64,000 bases of DNA from a marine gamma proteobacterium HTCC2148 (GCA_000156295.1 DS999227.1:203305-267304); one strand, 5' to 3'. Positions 9,285 through 19,356 are shown, counted from the stretch's first letter. Numbers and translations are program-made. Notes: generated from the sequence alone by a model not told the origin.

Positions 9285-10042
9285 TCGCCCTGTCCGTCAA
9301 TCTCAACAAGGTCGCGCTGATACGTAATTCACGGGACACCACTAATCCCAGCGTGCCGGGGCACGCACAAATGTGTATCGACGCGGGCGCAGACGGCATC
9401 ACTGTCCACCCTCGCCCAGACCAGCGCCACATCCGCACGCAGGATTGCTTCGATCTGGCCGGTATGCTGACTGTTGAATTCAACATTGAAGGTAATCCCA
9501 TGACCGGGCCGCGCAAAAGTGATCGCTCTGGTGTGGGCGACTATCCCGGCTTCATGGCGTTGGTAAAAGAGATCCGTCCCGCCCAGTGCACACTGGTACC
9601 AGATACCGATGGCCAATTGACCTCTGATCACGGCTTCGACCTGAAAAAAGATGGCGATACAGTGGCCCCGCTAATTGAACAGCTGCAGTCGCTGGGCATT
9701 CGTACCAGCTTGTTTATGGACCCTGACCCTGAGCAGATTCGCCTCGCAGCGCAGACCGGCACTGATCGCATTGAGCTGTATACCGAAACTTATGCGGACG
9801 CCTTTAAAAGCGGAAAAGAGCTGGAAGAGACGCTGCATTTGTTCGTGACAGCCGCCGAAGTTGCGGCTGAAGAAGGCCTGGGCGTTAATGCAGGTCATGA
9901 TCTGGACCTGAAAAATTTGCCCCGCTTCGCTAAAATCCCGGGCCTTTTGGAAGTTTCAATTGGCCACGCCTTAACAGTAGATGCCATCCGTATGGGCCTG
10001 GCACCGACTGTGGCTGCCTATCAACAAGCCTTGGGGAAATAA
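9281..10042 (+). CDS. pdxJ: Pyridoxine 5'-phosphate synthase PdxJ
   Basis: TIM-barrel enzyme that condenses 1-deoxyxylulose 5-phosphate with 3-amino-1-hydroxyacetone 1-phosphate, the last ring-closing step of the DXP-dependent vitamin B6 pathway. The 253 residues show the family's LSVNLNKVALIRNSR, AGADGITVHPRPDQRHI, EFNIEGNP, CTLVPD, LFMDPDPEQI, TDRIELYTE, and the C-terminal GVNAGHDL and EVSIGHAL phosphate/metal region. The start overlaps the cyclophilin stop. pdxJ is usually near recO or rnc; that context is missing here. Confidence 0.95.
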   Translation: MIALSVNLNKVALIRNSRDTTNPSVPGHAQMCIDAGADGITVHPRPDQRHIRTQDCFDLAGMLTVEFNIEGNPMTGPRKSDRSGVGDYPGFMALVKEIRPAQCTLVPDTDGQLTSDHGFDLKKDGDTVAPLIEQLQSLGIRTSLFMDPDPEQIRLAAQTGTDRIELYTETYADAFKSGKELEETLHLFVTAAEVAAEEGLGVNAGHDLDLKNLPRFAKIPGLLEVSIGHALTVDAIRMGLAPTVAAYQQALGK

Positions 10043-10043
10043 A

Positions 10044-10577
10044 CTGGACGCCCGACTACAGGCACTTATCGACAAGCAAGAGATCACCGATCTCGTCTAT
10101 GCTTATTGCAATGCATCTGACCGTCATGACCATCAAAAGCTGAGAGCCCTTTACCACCCGGATGCCACCGACGATCACGGTGGTTTTTTCAAGGGACTGG
10201 CCAGCGATTTCATCGACAAATTGCCTGAAATACAGGCTCCAATGGAAATTCTTCACCACAACGTCACCAACCTCAATATCGTCCTTGACGGAGATTACGC
10301 TGAAGGGGAGATATACGTTCTGGCTTTCCACCGAATAAGTACTGACTCAGAGCCCATCGACTTATTAATCGGTGGCCGCTATTTCGATCGCTACGAAAAG
10401 CGAGATGGCGTATGGAAATTCAGTGCCAAAGCCGTGGTAGCCGACTGGGCCACCGTTAACTCTCCATCGACGGTGCAGTTGGATCACCCGCTGCTGGCAG
10501 GCTCGCACATCGGCAAACCCGGCCCAGCAGATCCGTCCTATTCATTTTTCAAATTAATCAACTGGGGAGAGCGCTAG
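10044..10577 (+). CDS. SnoaL/NTF2-like domain protein with a probable CTG start
   Basis: Small alpha+beta-barrel (NTF2/SnoaL-like, polyketide-cyclase superfamily) protein of about 177 residues; such proteins serve as isomerases, dehydratases or ring-hydroxylating dioxygenase beta subunits. Homologues typically begin right at the LQALIDKQEITDLVYAYC helix, which here directly follows the pdxJ stop. The matching codon is CTG at 10044, with GGGGAAA at 10033-10039 as a candidate Shine-Dalgarno. The nearest upstream ATG (9981) would add 21 residues overlapping pdxJ and not resembling the fold. YHPDATDDHG and HHNVTNLNIVLDGD are typical of the family. It overlaps the stop of the convergent thioesterase by four bases. 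Substrate unknown. Confidence 0.72.
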   Translation: MDARLQALIDKQEITDLVYAYCNASDRHDHQKLRALYHPDATDDHGGFFKGLASDFIDKLPEIQAPMEILHHNVTNLNIVLDGDYAEGEIYVLAFHRISTDSEPIDLLIGGRYFDRYEKRDGVWKFSAKAVVADWATVNSPSTVQLDHPLLAGSHIGKPGPADPSYSFFKLINWGER

Positions 10578-10975
10578 GCCTCGGGAAGCAATCCCTGGAT
10601 TTTACGTCGTAGCTCATCCGAAACCGGCTGTTTCTTGCGGCTGTTAGGGTCGATATTAACCAGCACCGCCCGCCCGCGAACACACTCCCTGCCCTCTTGG
10701 GTCATCACACAATCCATGATCAGTGAAGTGTTGCCGACCGTGACTTTATCGAGGACTATCGTTACATCACTACCAAAATAGGTTTCGGCCAGGTAGTCGA
10801 TGTTCACGTTTGCCAGCATCCACTGAACCTGAGAGCTGACGTCGTCCGCCAGCACGCGAGTGAGCAGCGATGTTCTCGCTGCCTCAAACCAGCCTACGAT
10901 ACTGACATTGCTGATATGCCCCTGGGCATCGGTCTCGTAAAAACGCGGGCTAATGACCACCGTTAAGTCCGACAC
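10574..10975 (-). CDS. Hot-dog fold acyl-CoA thioesterase (4HBT/YbgC type)
   Basis: Single hot-dog domain of 133 residues. The catalytic signature ETDAQGHISNVSIVGWFE matches the 4-hydroxybenzoyl-CoA thioesterase pattern (DxxxHxNN-like), with the usual catalytic aspartate in ETDAQGH and a helix carrying FEAAR. The second strand set (DVTIVLDKVTVGNTSLIMDC) is typical. It hydrolyses small or aromatic acyl-CoA thioesters by family analogy. It starts three bases after the end of oadB on the same strand and so is probably the last gene of the oad operon, an unusual partner for that decarboxylase. Confidence 0.87.
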   Translation of the reverse strand: MSDLTVVISPRFYETDAQGHISNVSIVGWFEAARTSLLTRVLADDVSSQVQWMLANVNIDYLAETYFGSDVTIVLDKVTVGNTSLIMDCVMTQEGRECVRGRAVLVNIDPNSRKKQPVSDELRRKIQGLLPEA

Positions 10976-10978
10976 TGA

Positions 10979-12283
10979 TTATCCTCCTACCAAACTGATC
11001 ATTACACCAGCGGCAACCGCAGAACCGATCACCCCGGCAACGTTGGGGCCCATCGCATGCATGAGCAGGAAGTTGTGGGGATTTGCTTCCAGGCCAACCT
11101 TATTACTAACGCGTGCCGCCATCGGCACAGCCGATACGCCAGCAGAACCGATTAGCGGATTGATGGGTGTGCTGCCAAAGCGATTCATCAGTTTGGCCAT
11201 TAAAATGCCGGAGGCAGTACCAATACCGAACGCAATAATACCCAGCCCCAGAATACCCAGAGTATTTACATCGAGAAACTTATCAGCAACCAGCTTGGAA
11301 CCCACAGACAAACCGAGAAAAATAGTGGTGATATTGATTAAGGCGTTCTGTGCGGTATCTGACAGGCGATCCACAACGCCACATTCTTTCATCAGGTTAC
11401 CAAAACAAAACATACCCAGCAGAGGCGCGGCATCGGGCAGCAGGAAGGCGACCATGATCAACAGCACCAGCGGAAAAACAATCTTCTCTCGCTGGGAAAC
11501 AGGGCGTAGCTGCACCATTTCAATTTTGCGTTCATCTTCAGTGGTCAATGCGCGCATAATCGGCGGCTGGATCATGGGCACCAGTGCCATGTATGAATAC
11601 GCTGCCACGGCAATAGCGCCAAGTAATTCCGGGGCCAGCACGCTGGAAACGTAAATTGCCGTTGGGCCATCAGCGCCGCCGATAATACCTATAGCGGCGG
11701 CGTCGGAGATACTGAAATCCATCCAGCCAATAGAGGTCAGAAACACCGCGCCAATGACGGTCGCAAAAATACCGAACTGGGCAGCGGCGCCGAGGAAAAG
11801 CGTTTTAGGATTCGCTAATAGTGGTCCGAAATCCGTCATCGCGCCCACTCCCATAAAAATCACCAATGGAGCGATGCCACTGGCAATGGCTACAGAATAA
11901 AAACTGTACAGCATGCCATTGCCGTAGCCAGCGTCCATGGCCAGCTGCTGGATGGCCAAATGGGTAGCGGAATCGCTGGCAGCATAGGCCGTCAGTAATT
12001 CTTTAGCGCTTTGTGTTGCCGCCACTCCAAGCACCCGGGCAAAGTCCAGCATTAGTGCAGGATCAGCGCCCTGCACGGCATTTTCAACAGCAGAATAAGC
12101 CAAGCCGGCACCGGGAATATTAGCCAGGATTCCGCCAAAACCAATAGGGACCAGCAACAGGGGCTCGAAGCCTTTGCGGATAGCGAGAAACAGCAGCAGC
12201 AAGCCGATAACCAGCATAAATGCCTGTCCGGGTCCTATCTGCGCCAGACCGGAGGAATTCCAAAGTTGTAAGAGATTTTCCAT
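10979..12283 (-). CDS. oadB: Oxaloacetate decarboxylase sodium pump, beta subunit
   Basis: Integral-membrane subunit of 434 residues that decarboxylates carboxybiotin and exports Na+ from the cytoplasm. About nine to eleven hydrophobic helices are visible. Family signatures include [54 protein letters not shown] (with the functionally important aspartate) and [18 protein letters not shown], the core of the Na+ site region. It lies four bases downstream of oadA. With oadA and oadG it forms the complete pump, fitting a marine, sodium-using bacterium. Confidence 0.95.
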   Translation of the reverse strand: MENLLQLWNSSGLAQIGPGQAFMLVIGLLLLFLAIRKGFEPLLLVPIGFGGILANIPGAGLAYSAVENAVQGADPALMLDFARVLGVAATQSAKELLTAYAASDSATHLAIQQLAMDAGYGNGMLYSFYSVAIASGIAPLVIFMGVGAMTDFGPLLANPKTLFLGAAAQFGIFATVIGAVFLTSIGWMDFSISDAAAIGIIGGADGPTAIYVSSVLAPELLGAIAVAAYSYMALVPMIQPPIMRALTTEDERKIEMVQLRPVSQREKIVFPLVLLIMVAFLLPDAAPLLGMFCFGNLMKECGVVDRLSDTAQNALINITTIFLGLSVGSKLVADKFLDVNTLGILGLGIIAFGIGTASGILMAKLMNRFGSTPINPLIGSAGVSAVPMAARVSNKVGLEANPHNFLLMHAMGPNVAGVIGSAVAAGVMISLVGG

Positions 12284-12287
12284 GCGC

Positions 12288-14066
12288 CTAACTTATGCTA
12301 ATCAAGGAGTCGCCTACGGCGACCGTGTCGCCGACTTTTACATCGACGCTGCTAACCGTGCCATCACGGGAGGCACGTACCTCGGTTTCCATCTTCATGG
12401 CTTCCAAAATAATAACCACATCGCCGGCCACAACCGTTTCACCCGGGCTCACGTTAACGCTGAATATATTGCCCGCGAGAGGGGCGACCAATGGCTCGCC
12501 GCCAGAAGCAACTGCAATGGGTGCAGCTGCTGCCGATGGCGTGATTGCGGACACATCTCCACCCTCGGCAACTTCGACAACATAGCTGGCGCCATTGACC
12601 TTAACCGTATAAATTCCGGCATCACCTGCTGTTGAGGCTGCAACAGGGATCGCAGCGGATTCGCCATCAGGCGCAGGCTCGAAGGCATCAGGGTTACCGC
12701 GGTTTTCAAGAAATTTAAGCCCAATCTGCGGAAACAAGGCATAAGTGAGGACATCGTCAATCTCGCCTTCGCCGCTGCTAAGAGCAATATTTTTTTCCTC
12801 AGCCAACTGGCACAGCTCTTGCGTGAGTGCATCCACCTCTGGCTCCAACAAGTCTGCCGGTCGACAGGTAATCGCTTCACCACCTTCCAGCACCCGCGCT
12901 TGTAACTCCTTATTTACAGGTGCAGGCGAATCTCCGTACTCGCCTTTTAGTATCCCAGCGGTCTCTTTTGAGATCGACTTGTAGCGCTCGCCCGTCAGGA
13001 CATTGATAACGGCCTGGCTGCCGACAATTTGCGACGTCGGTGTGACCAAAGGTATAAACCCCAGGTCTTCACGAACGCGTGGTATTTCTTCAAGCACCTC
13101 ATCGAGTTTGTCAGCTGCGCCCTGCTCCTTGAGCTGACTTTCCATATTGGTGAGCATCCCACCGGGCACCTGGGCAACCAGAATTCGTGAGTCTACGCCG
13201 CGCAAGGCGCCCTCGAACCCAGCATACTTTTTTCTCACCTGACGGAAATACGCAGCGATCTCTTCCATTTTCTCAATATCCAGGCCGGTATCCCGGTCTG
13301 TGCCCTTTAACATAGCCACCACCGATTCTGTTGGCGAATGGCCATAAGTCATCGACATTGATGAAATGGACGTGTCGACATTATCGATACCGGCCTCGAC
13401 ACATTTCAAAATGGTCGATGTTGAGAGGCCAGTAGTGGCGTGACAGTGCATATGGATGGGGATATCGCAGGAAGCCTTCAGTCGTGTAACCAACTCAAAG
13501 CCATCATAGGGATGTAGCAGACCCGCCATGTCCTTAATGGCGATTGAATCAGCACCCATGTCTTCAATCGCCTTACCCTGAGCCACCCAGGTTTCAATAT
13601 CGTGTACCGGGCTAATGGTGTAGGAAATAGTGCCCTGGGCGTGCTTGCCCACTTGTTTGACCGCCTTTAAAGCCACCTCGATATTGCGCATATCGTTCAT
13701 CGCGTCGAAAACCCGGAAAACGTCCACGCCATTGGTGGCAGCGCGCTCCACAAACTTTTCTACAACATCGTCGGCATAGTGACGATATCCGAGTATATTC
13801 TGACCCCTGAACAACATTTGCTGGGGAGTGTTAGGCATCGCTTTCTTCAATTCACGGATACGATCCCAGGGATCTTCGCCCAAAAAACGGATACAGGCGT
13901 CAAAGGTGGCTCCTCCCCAGGACTCCAGAGACCAGAACCCAATCTCGTCAAGTTTGGCGGCAATGGGCAGCATGTCATCGATGCGAACCCGAGTTGCCAA
14001 CAATGATTGTGATGCATCCCTGAGCACTACATCGGTAATGCCCAACGGGCGCTTATTTTCGTCCAT
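12288..14066 (-). CDS. oadA: Oxaloacetate decarboxylase alpha subunit (carboxyltransferase + biotinyl domain)
   Basis: Soluble 592-residue subunit that transfers the carboxyl group of oxaloacetate to biotin, yielding pyruvate. The N-terminal TIM-barrel carboxyltransferase (about 1-300) shows [12 protein letters not shown], the metal-site [11 protein letters not shown], and AIKDMAGLL; the conserved carboxylase domain follows (about 300-460). An Ala/Pro-rich linker leads to the biotinyl domain, whose lysine is in EAMKMETEV. It lies 39 bases downstream of oadG. The alternative, a pyruvate carboxylase B subunit, is disfavoured by the flanking oadG and oadB. Confidence 0.95.
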   Translation of the reverse strand: MDENKRPLGITDVVLRDASQSLLATRVRIDDMLPIAAKLDEIGFWSLESWGGATFDACIRFLGEDPWDRIRELKKAMPNTPQQMLFRGQNILGYRHYADDVVEKFVERAATNGVDVFRVFDAMNDMRNIEVALKAVKQVGKHAQGTISYTISPVHDIETWVAQGKAIEDMGADSIAIKDMAGLLHPYDGFELVTRLKASCDIPIHMHCHATTGLSTSTILKCVEAGIDNVDTSISSMSMTYGHSPTESVVAMLKGTDRDTGLDIEKMEEIAAYFRQVRKKYAGFEGALRGVDSRILVAQVPGGMLTNMESQLKEQGAADKLDEVLEEIPRVREDLGFIPLVTPTSQIVGSQAVINVLTGERYKSISKETAGILKGEYGDSPAPVNKELQARVLEGGEAITCRPADLLEPEVDALTQELCQLAEEKNIALSSGEGEIDDVLTYALFPQIGLKFLENRGNPDAFEPAPDGESAAIPVAASTAGDAGIYTVKVNGASYVVEVAEGGDVSAITPSAAAAPIAVASGGEPLVAPLAGNIFSVNVSPGETVVAGDVVIILEAMKMETEVRASRDGTVSSVDVKVGDTVAVGDSLISIS

Positions 14067-14105
14067 GGGGACCTCTCGTATCCGAAACTGGGAAGGGCTG
14101 GCTTA

Positions 14106-14345
14106 TTACTTGCGGCCCCGATGCTGGTGAACCGCCGCAGAGATGACAGCAACAAGTTCACTATCATCTGGTGCCGTTGCCGACTTTCTTGGCTGCGCAG
14201 GGACTTTCTCAGTCTCAGGAAAATAACGCCCAACGAATGCAGACATAACAGTGGTCGCCACCACGAGCAGCGCCAGAAACATCACAACGGTTCCCATGCC
14301 ATAAAGCATTAGCTCGACGCCCTGACTCACGATATCCTGCTGCAT
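14106..14345 (-). CDS. oadG: Oxaloacetate decarboxylase gamma subunit
   Basis: 79-residue single-pass membrane protein. One transmembrane helix lies at about 13-37 (MLYGMGTVVMFLALLVVATTV), followed by the membrane-proximal MSAFVGRYF and a hydrophilic tail with PDDSELVAVISAAVHQHR. This is the OadG layout: the helix anchors the complex and the tail contacts OadA and may bind Zn2+. It is the first gene of oadG-oadA-oadB-thioesterase. The 166 bases upstream, shared with divergent dusC, should hold the promoter, though I could not pick out a convincing -35/-10 pair. Confidence 0.92.
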   Translation of the reverse strand: MQQDIVSQGVELMLYGMGTVVMFLALLVVATTVMSAFVGRYFPETEKVPAQPRKSATAPDDSELVAVISAAVHQHRGRK

Positions 14346-14511
14346 CTGCCCTCACTCACTATAGGTTTACTGACCGGAGCGAACCGCGCCAGCAGAGAGT
14401 GCAACTATAAAACAGCTGTCTCCCAAGTGCCATTACCCCGAAGGGTAGACCGATGGCCGCCGCCTCACCCCTGACGTATACTTGCGCGCCAACTGACCGG
14501 ATGCCCCAAAC

Positions 14512-15489
14512 ATGCGACTGATGCTCGCCCCCATGGAGGGCGTGATAGACCACACAATGCGCGAGCTGCTCACTAGCCTGGGCGGCGTGGATCGCTGTGT
14601 GACTGAATTCGTAAGAGTTAGCGAGAGGCTACTGCCGCCCAGGGTTTTCTATCGGCTCTGCCCGGAACTACACACCGCGGGCAAAACAAGGTTTGGAGTT
14701 CCTGTTTATATACAGTTGCTGGGAGGTGACCCCACTGTGGTTGCTGAGAATGCTGCCCGCGCAGCAGAGCTTGGTGCGCCCGGTATTGATTTGAACTTCG
14801 GCTGCCCGGCCAAAACCGTCAACAGGTCAGACGGAGGTTCGATTCTTCTGCGCCAGCCCGAGCGAGTAGCAGCGATTACTGCAGCCGTGCGCCGGGCGGT
14901 GCCCGCTGCTGTGCCAGTGACAGTAAAAACTCGTCTGGGCTATGAAGACCAGCTCCAATTTTTGGATATTGTTGCGGGTATTGCCGAGGCGGGAGCCACC
15001 GAGCTAACCGTGCACGCCCGCACCAAACGTCATGGCTACAGGCCTCCCGCCTATTGGCAGGAAATAGCCAGGGCCAGAGAACAGGTGAGAATGCCGGTAA
15101 TCGCCAATGGAGAGATTTGGAACCCCGCTGACGCGTTGCGCTGCCAGCAGGTTACTGGCTGTGAAGACTTGATGTTAGGTCGGGGGGCGCTTTGTCGCCC
15201 TGACCTTCCCAGACTAGTCAAAGCTGCTGTTAATGGAGAAGCTGTAAACCCGCTGTGCTGGAGTAATGTGGTTCCTCTGGTACTGCAGTTTTACCAGCTC
15301 ACCCTTGAACATTACGATGCTTGTCACGTGGGCAACCCGATCAAGCAGTGGCTGGTCTATCTGCGGGCCTACTATCCTCAGGCAGCTTCGCTGTTTGAGA
15401 AAATCAAACGTTTGCGAGATTCCGAAGCGATCGGCAATGGCTTGCGTAATGAAATGCTGGTCCAGGGCCGACGGCTGGACGCCGCCTGA
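14512..15489 (+). CDS. dusC: tRNA-dihydrouridine(16) synthase DusC
   Basis: FMN-dependent enzyme reducing uridine 16 in the tRNA D-loop, 325 residues. The start is MLAPMEGV-like (MRLMLAPMEGVIDHTMREL), and APMEGV rather than APMAGV marks the DusC branch. The catalytic cysteine is in FGCPAKTVN, followed by GGSILL, VKTRLGY, VHARTKRHGY (FMN and tRNA contacts), VIANGEIW and the phosphate-site LGRGAL. The C-terminal helical domain binds tRNA. A TATACT -10 hexamer at 14477-14482 lies 30 bases before the ATG, without a clear -35. Confidence 0.93.
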   Translation: MRLMLAPMEGVIDHTMRELLTSLGGVDRCVTEFVRVSERLLPPRVFYRLCPELHTAGKTRFGVPVYIQLLGGDPTVVAENAARAAELGAPGIDLNFGCPAKTVNRSDGGSILLRQPERVAAITAAVRRAVPAAVPVTVKTRLGYEDQLQFLDIVAGIAEAGATELTVHARTKRHGYRPPAYWQEIARAREQVRMPVIANGEIWNPADALRCQQVTGCEDLMLGRGALCRPDLPRLVKAAVNGEAVNPLCWSNVVPLVLQFYQLTLEHYDACHVGNPIKQWLVYLRAYYPQAASLFEKIKRLRDSEAIGNGLRNEMLVQGRRLDAA

Positions 15490-15498
15490 TTCAGGACT

Positions 15499-15969
15499 CT
15501 AGGCTGAGAGGCGCAGTGACTGCGCCAGTTCCAATTCCAGCGCATACAAATCCTGCTTCAATTGTTCGAGTTCAAGGCGTACATCGAGACGCCAGCTTTG
15601 CGCCTCTGCCTCGTCCTGTTGCAGTTGCTCGACGATATCTACTAAATCAGCTTCAAGGTCCAGGGCTGCAAAGTCGGTGCCCAGCCCGACGTCGCCCACA
15701 TTGGTTTGAAATGCCGAGAGCATCAAATAACCCGCTTTCAGGTGTTCCTCCAGGCTATTGCTGGCACCGCTGCCAATGCACATCAAAAGAGCCTGTTTAA
15801 GCGACGCCTTGGGATGAGGAAGCCTCGACGCGTCAATGATTCGTCCCGGCATTGGAGCGGAATTCTCCAAAAATCGTGCGTAGTCCAGCACCATGCGCTG
15901 AGCATTCACGAAATTGAGCGCGCAATCTGCCACTGGCAAACGCCCAAACAGGTGGCTAAACATTTTCAT
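15499..15969 (-). CDS. Uncharacterised helical protein
   Basis: I do not recognise this gene. The start is taken at the ATG at 15967-15969 because GGAG lies eight bases upstream; a longer frame to 16071 lacks a site. The 156-residue product is soluble and acidic. It begins MKMFSHLFGRLPVADCALNF and contains a glycine-bearing loop (CIGSGASNSLEEHLKAG). It ends in a long Leu/Glu/Gln-rich helix (about 105-153) likely to form a coiled coil. It is convergent with dusC (stops 9 bases apart) and downstream of the ThDP enzyme gene on the same strand. No catalytic motif is visible. Confidence 0.6.
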   Translation of the reverse strand: MKMFSHLFGRLPVADCALNFVNAQRMVLDYARFLENSAPMPGRIIDASRLPHPKASLKQALLMCIGSGASNSLEEHLKAGYLMLSAFQTNVGDVGLGTDFAALDLEADLVDIVEQLQQDEAEAQSWRLDVRLELEQLKQDLYALELELAQSLRLSA

Positions 15970-16086
15970 ACTATGACTCCGGTGTTCGCTGCTTTGTTGC
16001 TGCGTATTTGACGCGAGCCGGGGGCAATCGGGCATTGCCTCCGGCGCCAAAAGCATGACGTCGGGCGACAATCAAAGGTGGGAGGG

Positions 16087-17646
16087 TCAGAAAACGGTAG
16101 GAACTATGGCATCGATTAAGCGTGGGCCAGACTGAGCCATGGCTTGGGCAAACTGCTCATTAAACTCCTCGGCCGTCGTTGCACGGGTCGCTGATACGCC
16201 CATGCCCTGGGCCATAGCGACGAAATCCATATCTGGGCTACTGATATCGAGCATGCTGGCAGCGCTGGGCCCGGGGATCCCACCGCGAGCGCCGGTTCGA
16301 CCAAACTCCATTTCCAAAATGGAATACTTACGATTGTTAAATATCACTACCGTGATATCAGTTTGCTCGCGAGCCATGGTCCACAAAGCCTGGATCGTAT
16401 ACATGGCACTGCCATCGCCTTCCATACAGACGACCTTGCGATCAGGACACGCAATTGCCGCGCCCAGAGCTGCTGGCAGGCCCCAGCCAATACTGCCGCC
16501 GGTCTGATTAAGCTGATCGTGGGGCCTGGCGGTAGCGGTAAACATGTTCACCAGCATTCCGGACGTAATCGCTTCATCAACCAACACCGTGTTCTCAGGC
16601 AGATAATGCGCAATGGCCATACCCACCTTGCCTGCATCCAACTCACCTTCCGCAAGATCAGGTAAGCTCAGAGAATTGCTCTGGGGCTCTATATCCGTTG
16701 CCCCCAAGGCCTCTACCAACGCGGATAGTGCAGCTTCAATATCGTCGTTGGGGCCTGCCAGGATAAATCTGTCACAGGCCGGGGGCGCAATAGCACTGGC
16801 CACATCGGGATAGGCAAAGAAAGAAACGGGATCGGATGCACCCACCAGGATCAGCTGCTCCACTTCCTTGAGGCTGTCAATTGCCAACTCAGCCAGGTAA
16901 GCGAGCCTGTCAATGACAGCGGTTCCAGCGCCACGGGCCACCTTGCCAGGCAACACCTCTATCATTGCCTGCGAGCCAGACGCCTGGGTAATCTTACTCA
17001 CTAACAAGCCCTGCGCCGCGGTCACTTCACGCCCACCCATCAAGATCAGTGTTTTCGCACCGGACCTGAGACGAACTGCCGCCTCATCTACTCTTGTCGC
17101 TGGCACGGTTGCTGGCCCCGGCACTGCCACAGCTGCCGCGGCTCCGTTGGGGTTATCCCCCCAGGAAACGTCGGCGGGCAACATCAGCGTAGAAATCTGG
17201 CCAATACCCGCCTGCAATACTGCCTCCGCCGCATCCCTGGCGATCTCGCTGGAGGAATTGGAGGTATGCACCCAATGTGACACCGGCCTGGCGATTCCCT
17301 CTATATCAGCGGTCAGCGGCGCGTCGTACTCCAGATGATAAGTGGCATGATCGCCTACAATATTCACCATTGGCACATGCCCTTTCTTGGCGTTATGAAT
17401 ATTGGCCAACGCATTACCTAACCCGGGCCCCAGATGCAGCAATGTGGACGCAGGCTTGCCTTTCATTCGAGCATAGCCATCAGCAGCACCGCTGAGCACC
17501 CCTTCAAACAGGCACAGCACGCAACGCATGCCCTCCACCTCGTCCAGCGCGGCCACGAAATGCATCTCCGAGGTCCCTGGATTGGTAAAGCAGACCTCTA
17601 TGCCGTTATTGGTCAAGGTCGTTAAAAGGCTCTCGGCACCATTCAT
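16087..17646 (-). CDS. ThDP-dependent enzyme, acetolactate synthase large-subunit-like
   Basis: Thiamin-diphosphate enzyme of the IlvB/benzoylformate decarboxylase superfamily, 519 residues. The start is the ATG at 17644-17646, with GGAG eight bases upstream; a longer frame to 17724 is not supported. The N-terminal pyrimidine-binding domain shows NPGTSEMHF and LFEGVLSGAADGYARM with the catalytic glutamate. The middle domain (about 190-330) is more divergent. The C-terminal pyrophosphate domain has GGSIGWGLPAALGAA and the metal motif GDGSAMYT ... NNRKYSIL. No small regulatory subunit gene is nearby, so a role in branched-chain synthesis is unlikely; a 2-oxo-acid decarboxylase is an alternative. 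Confidence 0.83.
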   Translation of the reverse strand: MNGAESLLTTLTNNGIEVCFTNPGTSEMHFVAALDEVEGMRCVLCLFEGVLSGAADGYARMKGKPASTLLHLGPGLGNALANIHNAKKGHVPMVNIVGDHATYHLEYDAPLTADIEGIARPVSHWVHTSNSSSEIARDAAEAVLQAGIGQISTLMLPADVSWGDNPNGAAAAVAVPGPATVPATRVDEAAVRLRSGAKTLILMGGREVTAAQGLLVSKITQASGSQAMIEVLPGKVARGAGTAVIDRLAYLAELAIDSLKEVEQLILVGASDPVSFFAYPDVASAIAPPACDRFILAGPNDDIEAALSALVEALGATDIEPQSNSLSLPDLAEGELDAGKVGMAIAHYLPENTVLVDEAITSGMLVNMFTATARPHDQLNQTGGSIGWGLPAALGAAIACPDRKVVCMEGDGSAMYTIQALWTMAREQTDITVVIFNNRKYSILEMEFGRTGARGGIPGPSAASMLDISSPDMDFVAMAQGMGVSATRATTAEEFNEQFAQAMAQSGPRLIDAIVPTVF

Positions 17647-17805
17647 TGCTATTGCTCCGAAGTATTTGTATCTATGAGGAGCAAGTATGATACTGATAAT
17701 GCTTGAGGAGCGCACCGCGGGCACATAAATTGGTTAGGTTTTCGACCGAGACAAATAAAAACAGGCCGCTGCAAAGCCGCGTATTCACAAAGGATCAATA
17801 CCCAG

Positions 17806-19356
17806 ATGACCGACATCACTGCCCCCAACTCAGCTACTGATACCGGTTTTTTTGGCCACCCTAAAGGCCTCTTTGTCTGCTTCTCTACTGAGCTGTGGGA
17901 ACGGTTTTCCTTTTACGGGATGAAATATTTACTGCTGCTGTACCTCACCAAGTACCACCTGTTTTCGGACGCGGGCGGCCTCGACGTATTGGGGAGCTAT
18001 GCAGCACTGGTTTATGCCAGCCCGGTGATTGGAGGACTATTGGCCGACCGTTACCTGGGAATGCGCAAGGCAGTCATTTTCGGCGGCGTACTGCTGGTAT
18101 TGGGCCACCTGGGTATGGCCATGGAAGGAGAGCAAGCTCACAGAGTCGGCGATGATATCGTTCGCGACGAGGGCGCACTACAGGTGTTTTACTTTTCACT
18201 TGCACTTATCGTTGTCGGCGTTGGCTTTTTGAAACCAAATATTTCTACCATCGTAGGGCGTCTTTATAGTGCAGATGATCCCCGCCGTGATTCAGGCTTT
18301 ACGATTTTTTATATGGGTATCAATATTGGTGCTTTTGCCGCTGCCCTGCTCTGTGGCTATTTGGGAGAAACGCTGGGATGGGCCTATGGATTTGGCGCTG
18401 CTGGCATTGGCATGATCGTAGGGCTGGCGACATTTATCGGCGGCCAGAAGCACCTTCATGGTCTCGCCGAGCCCCGAGACCCAAAGATATTGCAAGCGTC
18501 CTCGCCATTAGGGCTAAATAGAGAATTGACCATCTACCTTTGCGCAATTCTGGGGGTGGCTGTCATCTGGAAAATGCTGCAATTTCACGCGGTGGTGGGC
18601 CTGACGCTCAACCTGATGTCCCTCGCTGTTCTGTGCGGACTTGCCTGGTTTATCATTACCCGCTGTGACTCCATAGAACGCCAACGCATGATTGCCCTAT
18701 TGGTACTTACTATGTCGACGGTGGTTTTTTGGGCCTTGTTTGAACAAGGCGCCGGTTCTATGACGCTGTTCGCCGACAGAGTCATGGACAGAACAATATT
18801 CGGCATGAATCTCACCGCCGCCCAATACGGCTCACTCAATGCTTTCTTCATTTTTGTGTTTGCTCCCCTCTTCGCATGGTTGTGGACCAGTTTGGGCCGC
18901 CGCGGGCTTGAACCCAGCACTCCCGTCAAATTTGCACTAGGGATTGCGCAGGCAGGGCTTGGTTTCGGCGCGCTGGTTTGGGGCGCCGCCAACCCTGATA
19001 ATGCGGGTTTGGTGGCTGGCTACTGGATGGTACTGGCTTACATGCTGCACACCACCGGTGAGTTGTGCATATCCCCAGTGGGGTTGTCGGCTGTTACCCG
19101 GCTCGCCGTGCCCAGCGTCGTTGGAGTCATGATGGGTGCCTGGTTTCTAGCGACGGCTTATTCCGAATTCGTCGCCGCACAGCTATCAAAACTGGCTGCA
19201 ATTGAGCCCCTTGACGGTTCTGCAACAGATTTAGCTGCGGCAATACAAAGCTATACCAGCCTGTTCGTTGATCTTCTCTATATCGGGCTTGGAGCGGCTG
19301 CTCTGTTGCTATTGCTCTCCCCGCTATTGAAGAAGATGATGCACGGAGTGCACTAA
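17806..19356 (+). CDS. POT-family proton-coupled oligopeptide transporter
   Basis: Di/tripeptide:H+ symporter (PTR2/POT, MFS superfamily) of 516 residues with about 14 hydrophobic helices, as in the DtpA type. The signature ELWERFSFYGMKYLLLLYL near residues 28-46 contains the E-x-x-E-R-F proton-coupling motif. GGLLADRYLG and GFLKPNISTIVGRLY match the PTR2 signatures, and ALFEQGAGSMTLFAD carries the conserved substrate-site glutamate. It is divergent from the ThDP enzyme (159 bases between starts). Individual substrates cannot be told from sequence. Confidence 0.93.
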   Translation: MTDITAPNSATDTGFFGHPKGLFVCFSTELWERFSFYGMKYLLLLYLTKYHLFSDAGGLDVLGSYAALVYASPVIGGLLADRYLGMRKAVIFGGVLLVLGHLGMAMEGEQAHRVGDDIVRDEGALQVFYFSLALIVVGVGFLKPNISTIVGRLYSADDPRRDSGFTIFYMGINIGAFAAALLCGYLGETLGWAYGFGAAGIGMIVGLATFIGGQKHLHGLAEPRDPKILQASSPLGLNRELTIYLCAILGVAVIWKMLQFHAVVGLTLNLMSLAVLCGLAWFIITRCDSIERQRMIALLVLTMSTVVFWALFEQGAGSMTLFADRVMDRTIFGMNLTAAQYGSLNAFFIFVFAPLFAWLWTSLGRRGLEPSTPVKFALGIAQAGLGFGALVWGAANPDNAGLVAGYWMVLAYMLHTTGELCISPVGLSAVTRLAVPSVVGVMMGAWFLATAYSEFVAAQLSKLAAIEPLDGSATDLAAAIQSYTSLFVDLLYIGLGAAALLLLLSPLLKKMMHGVH

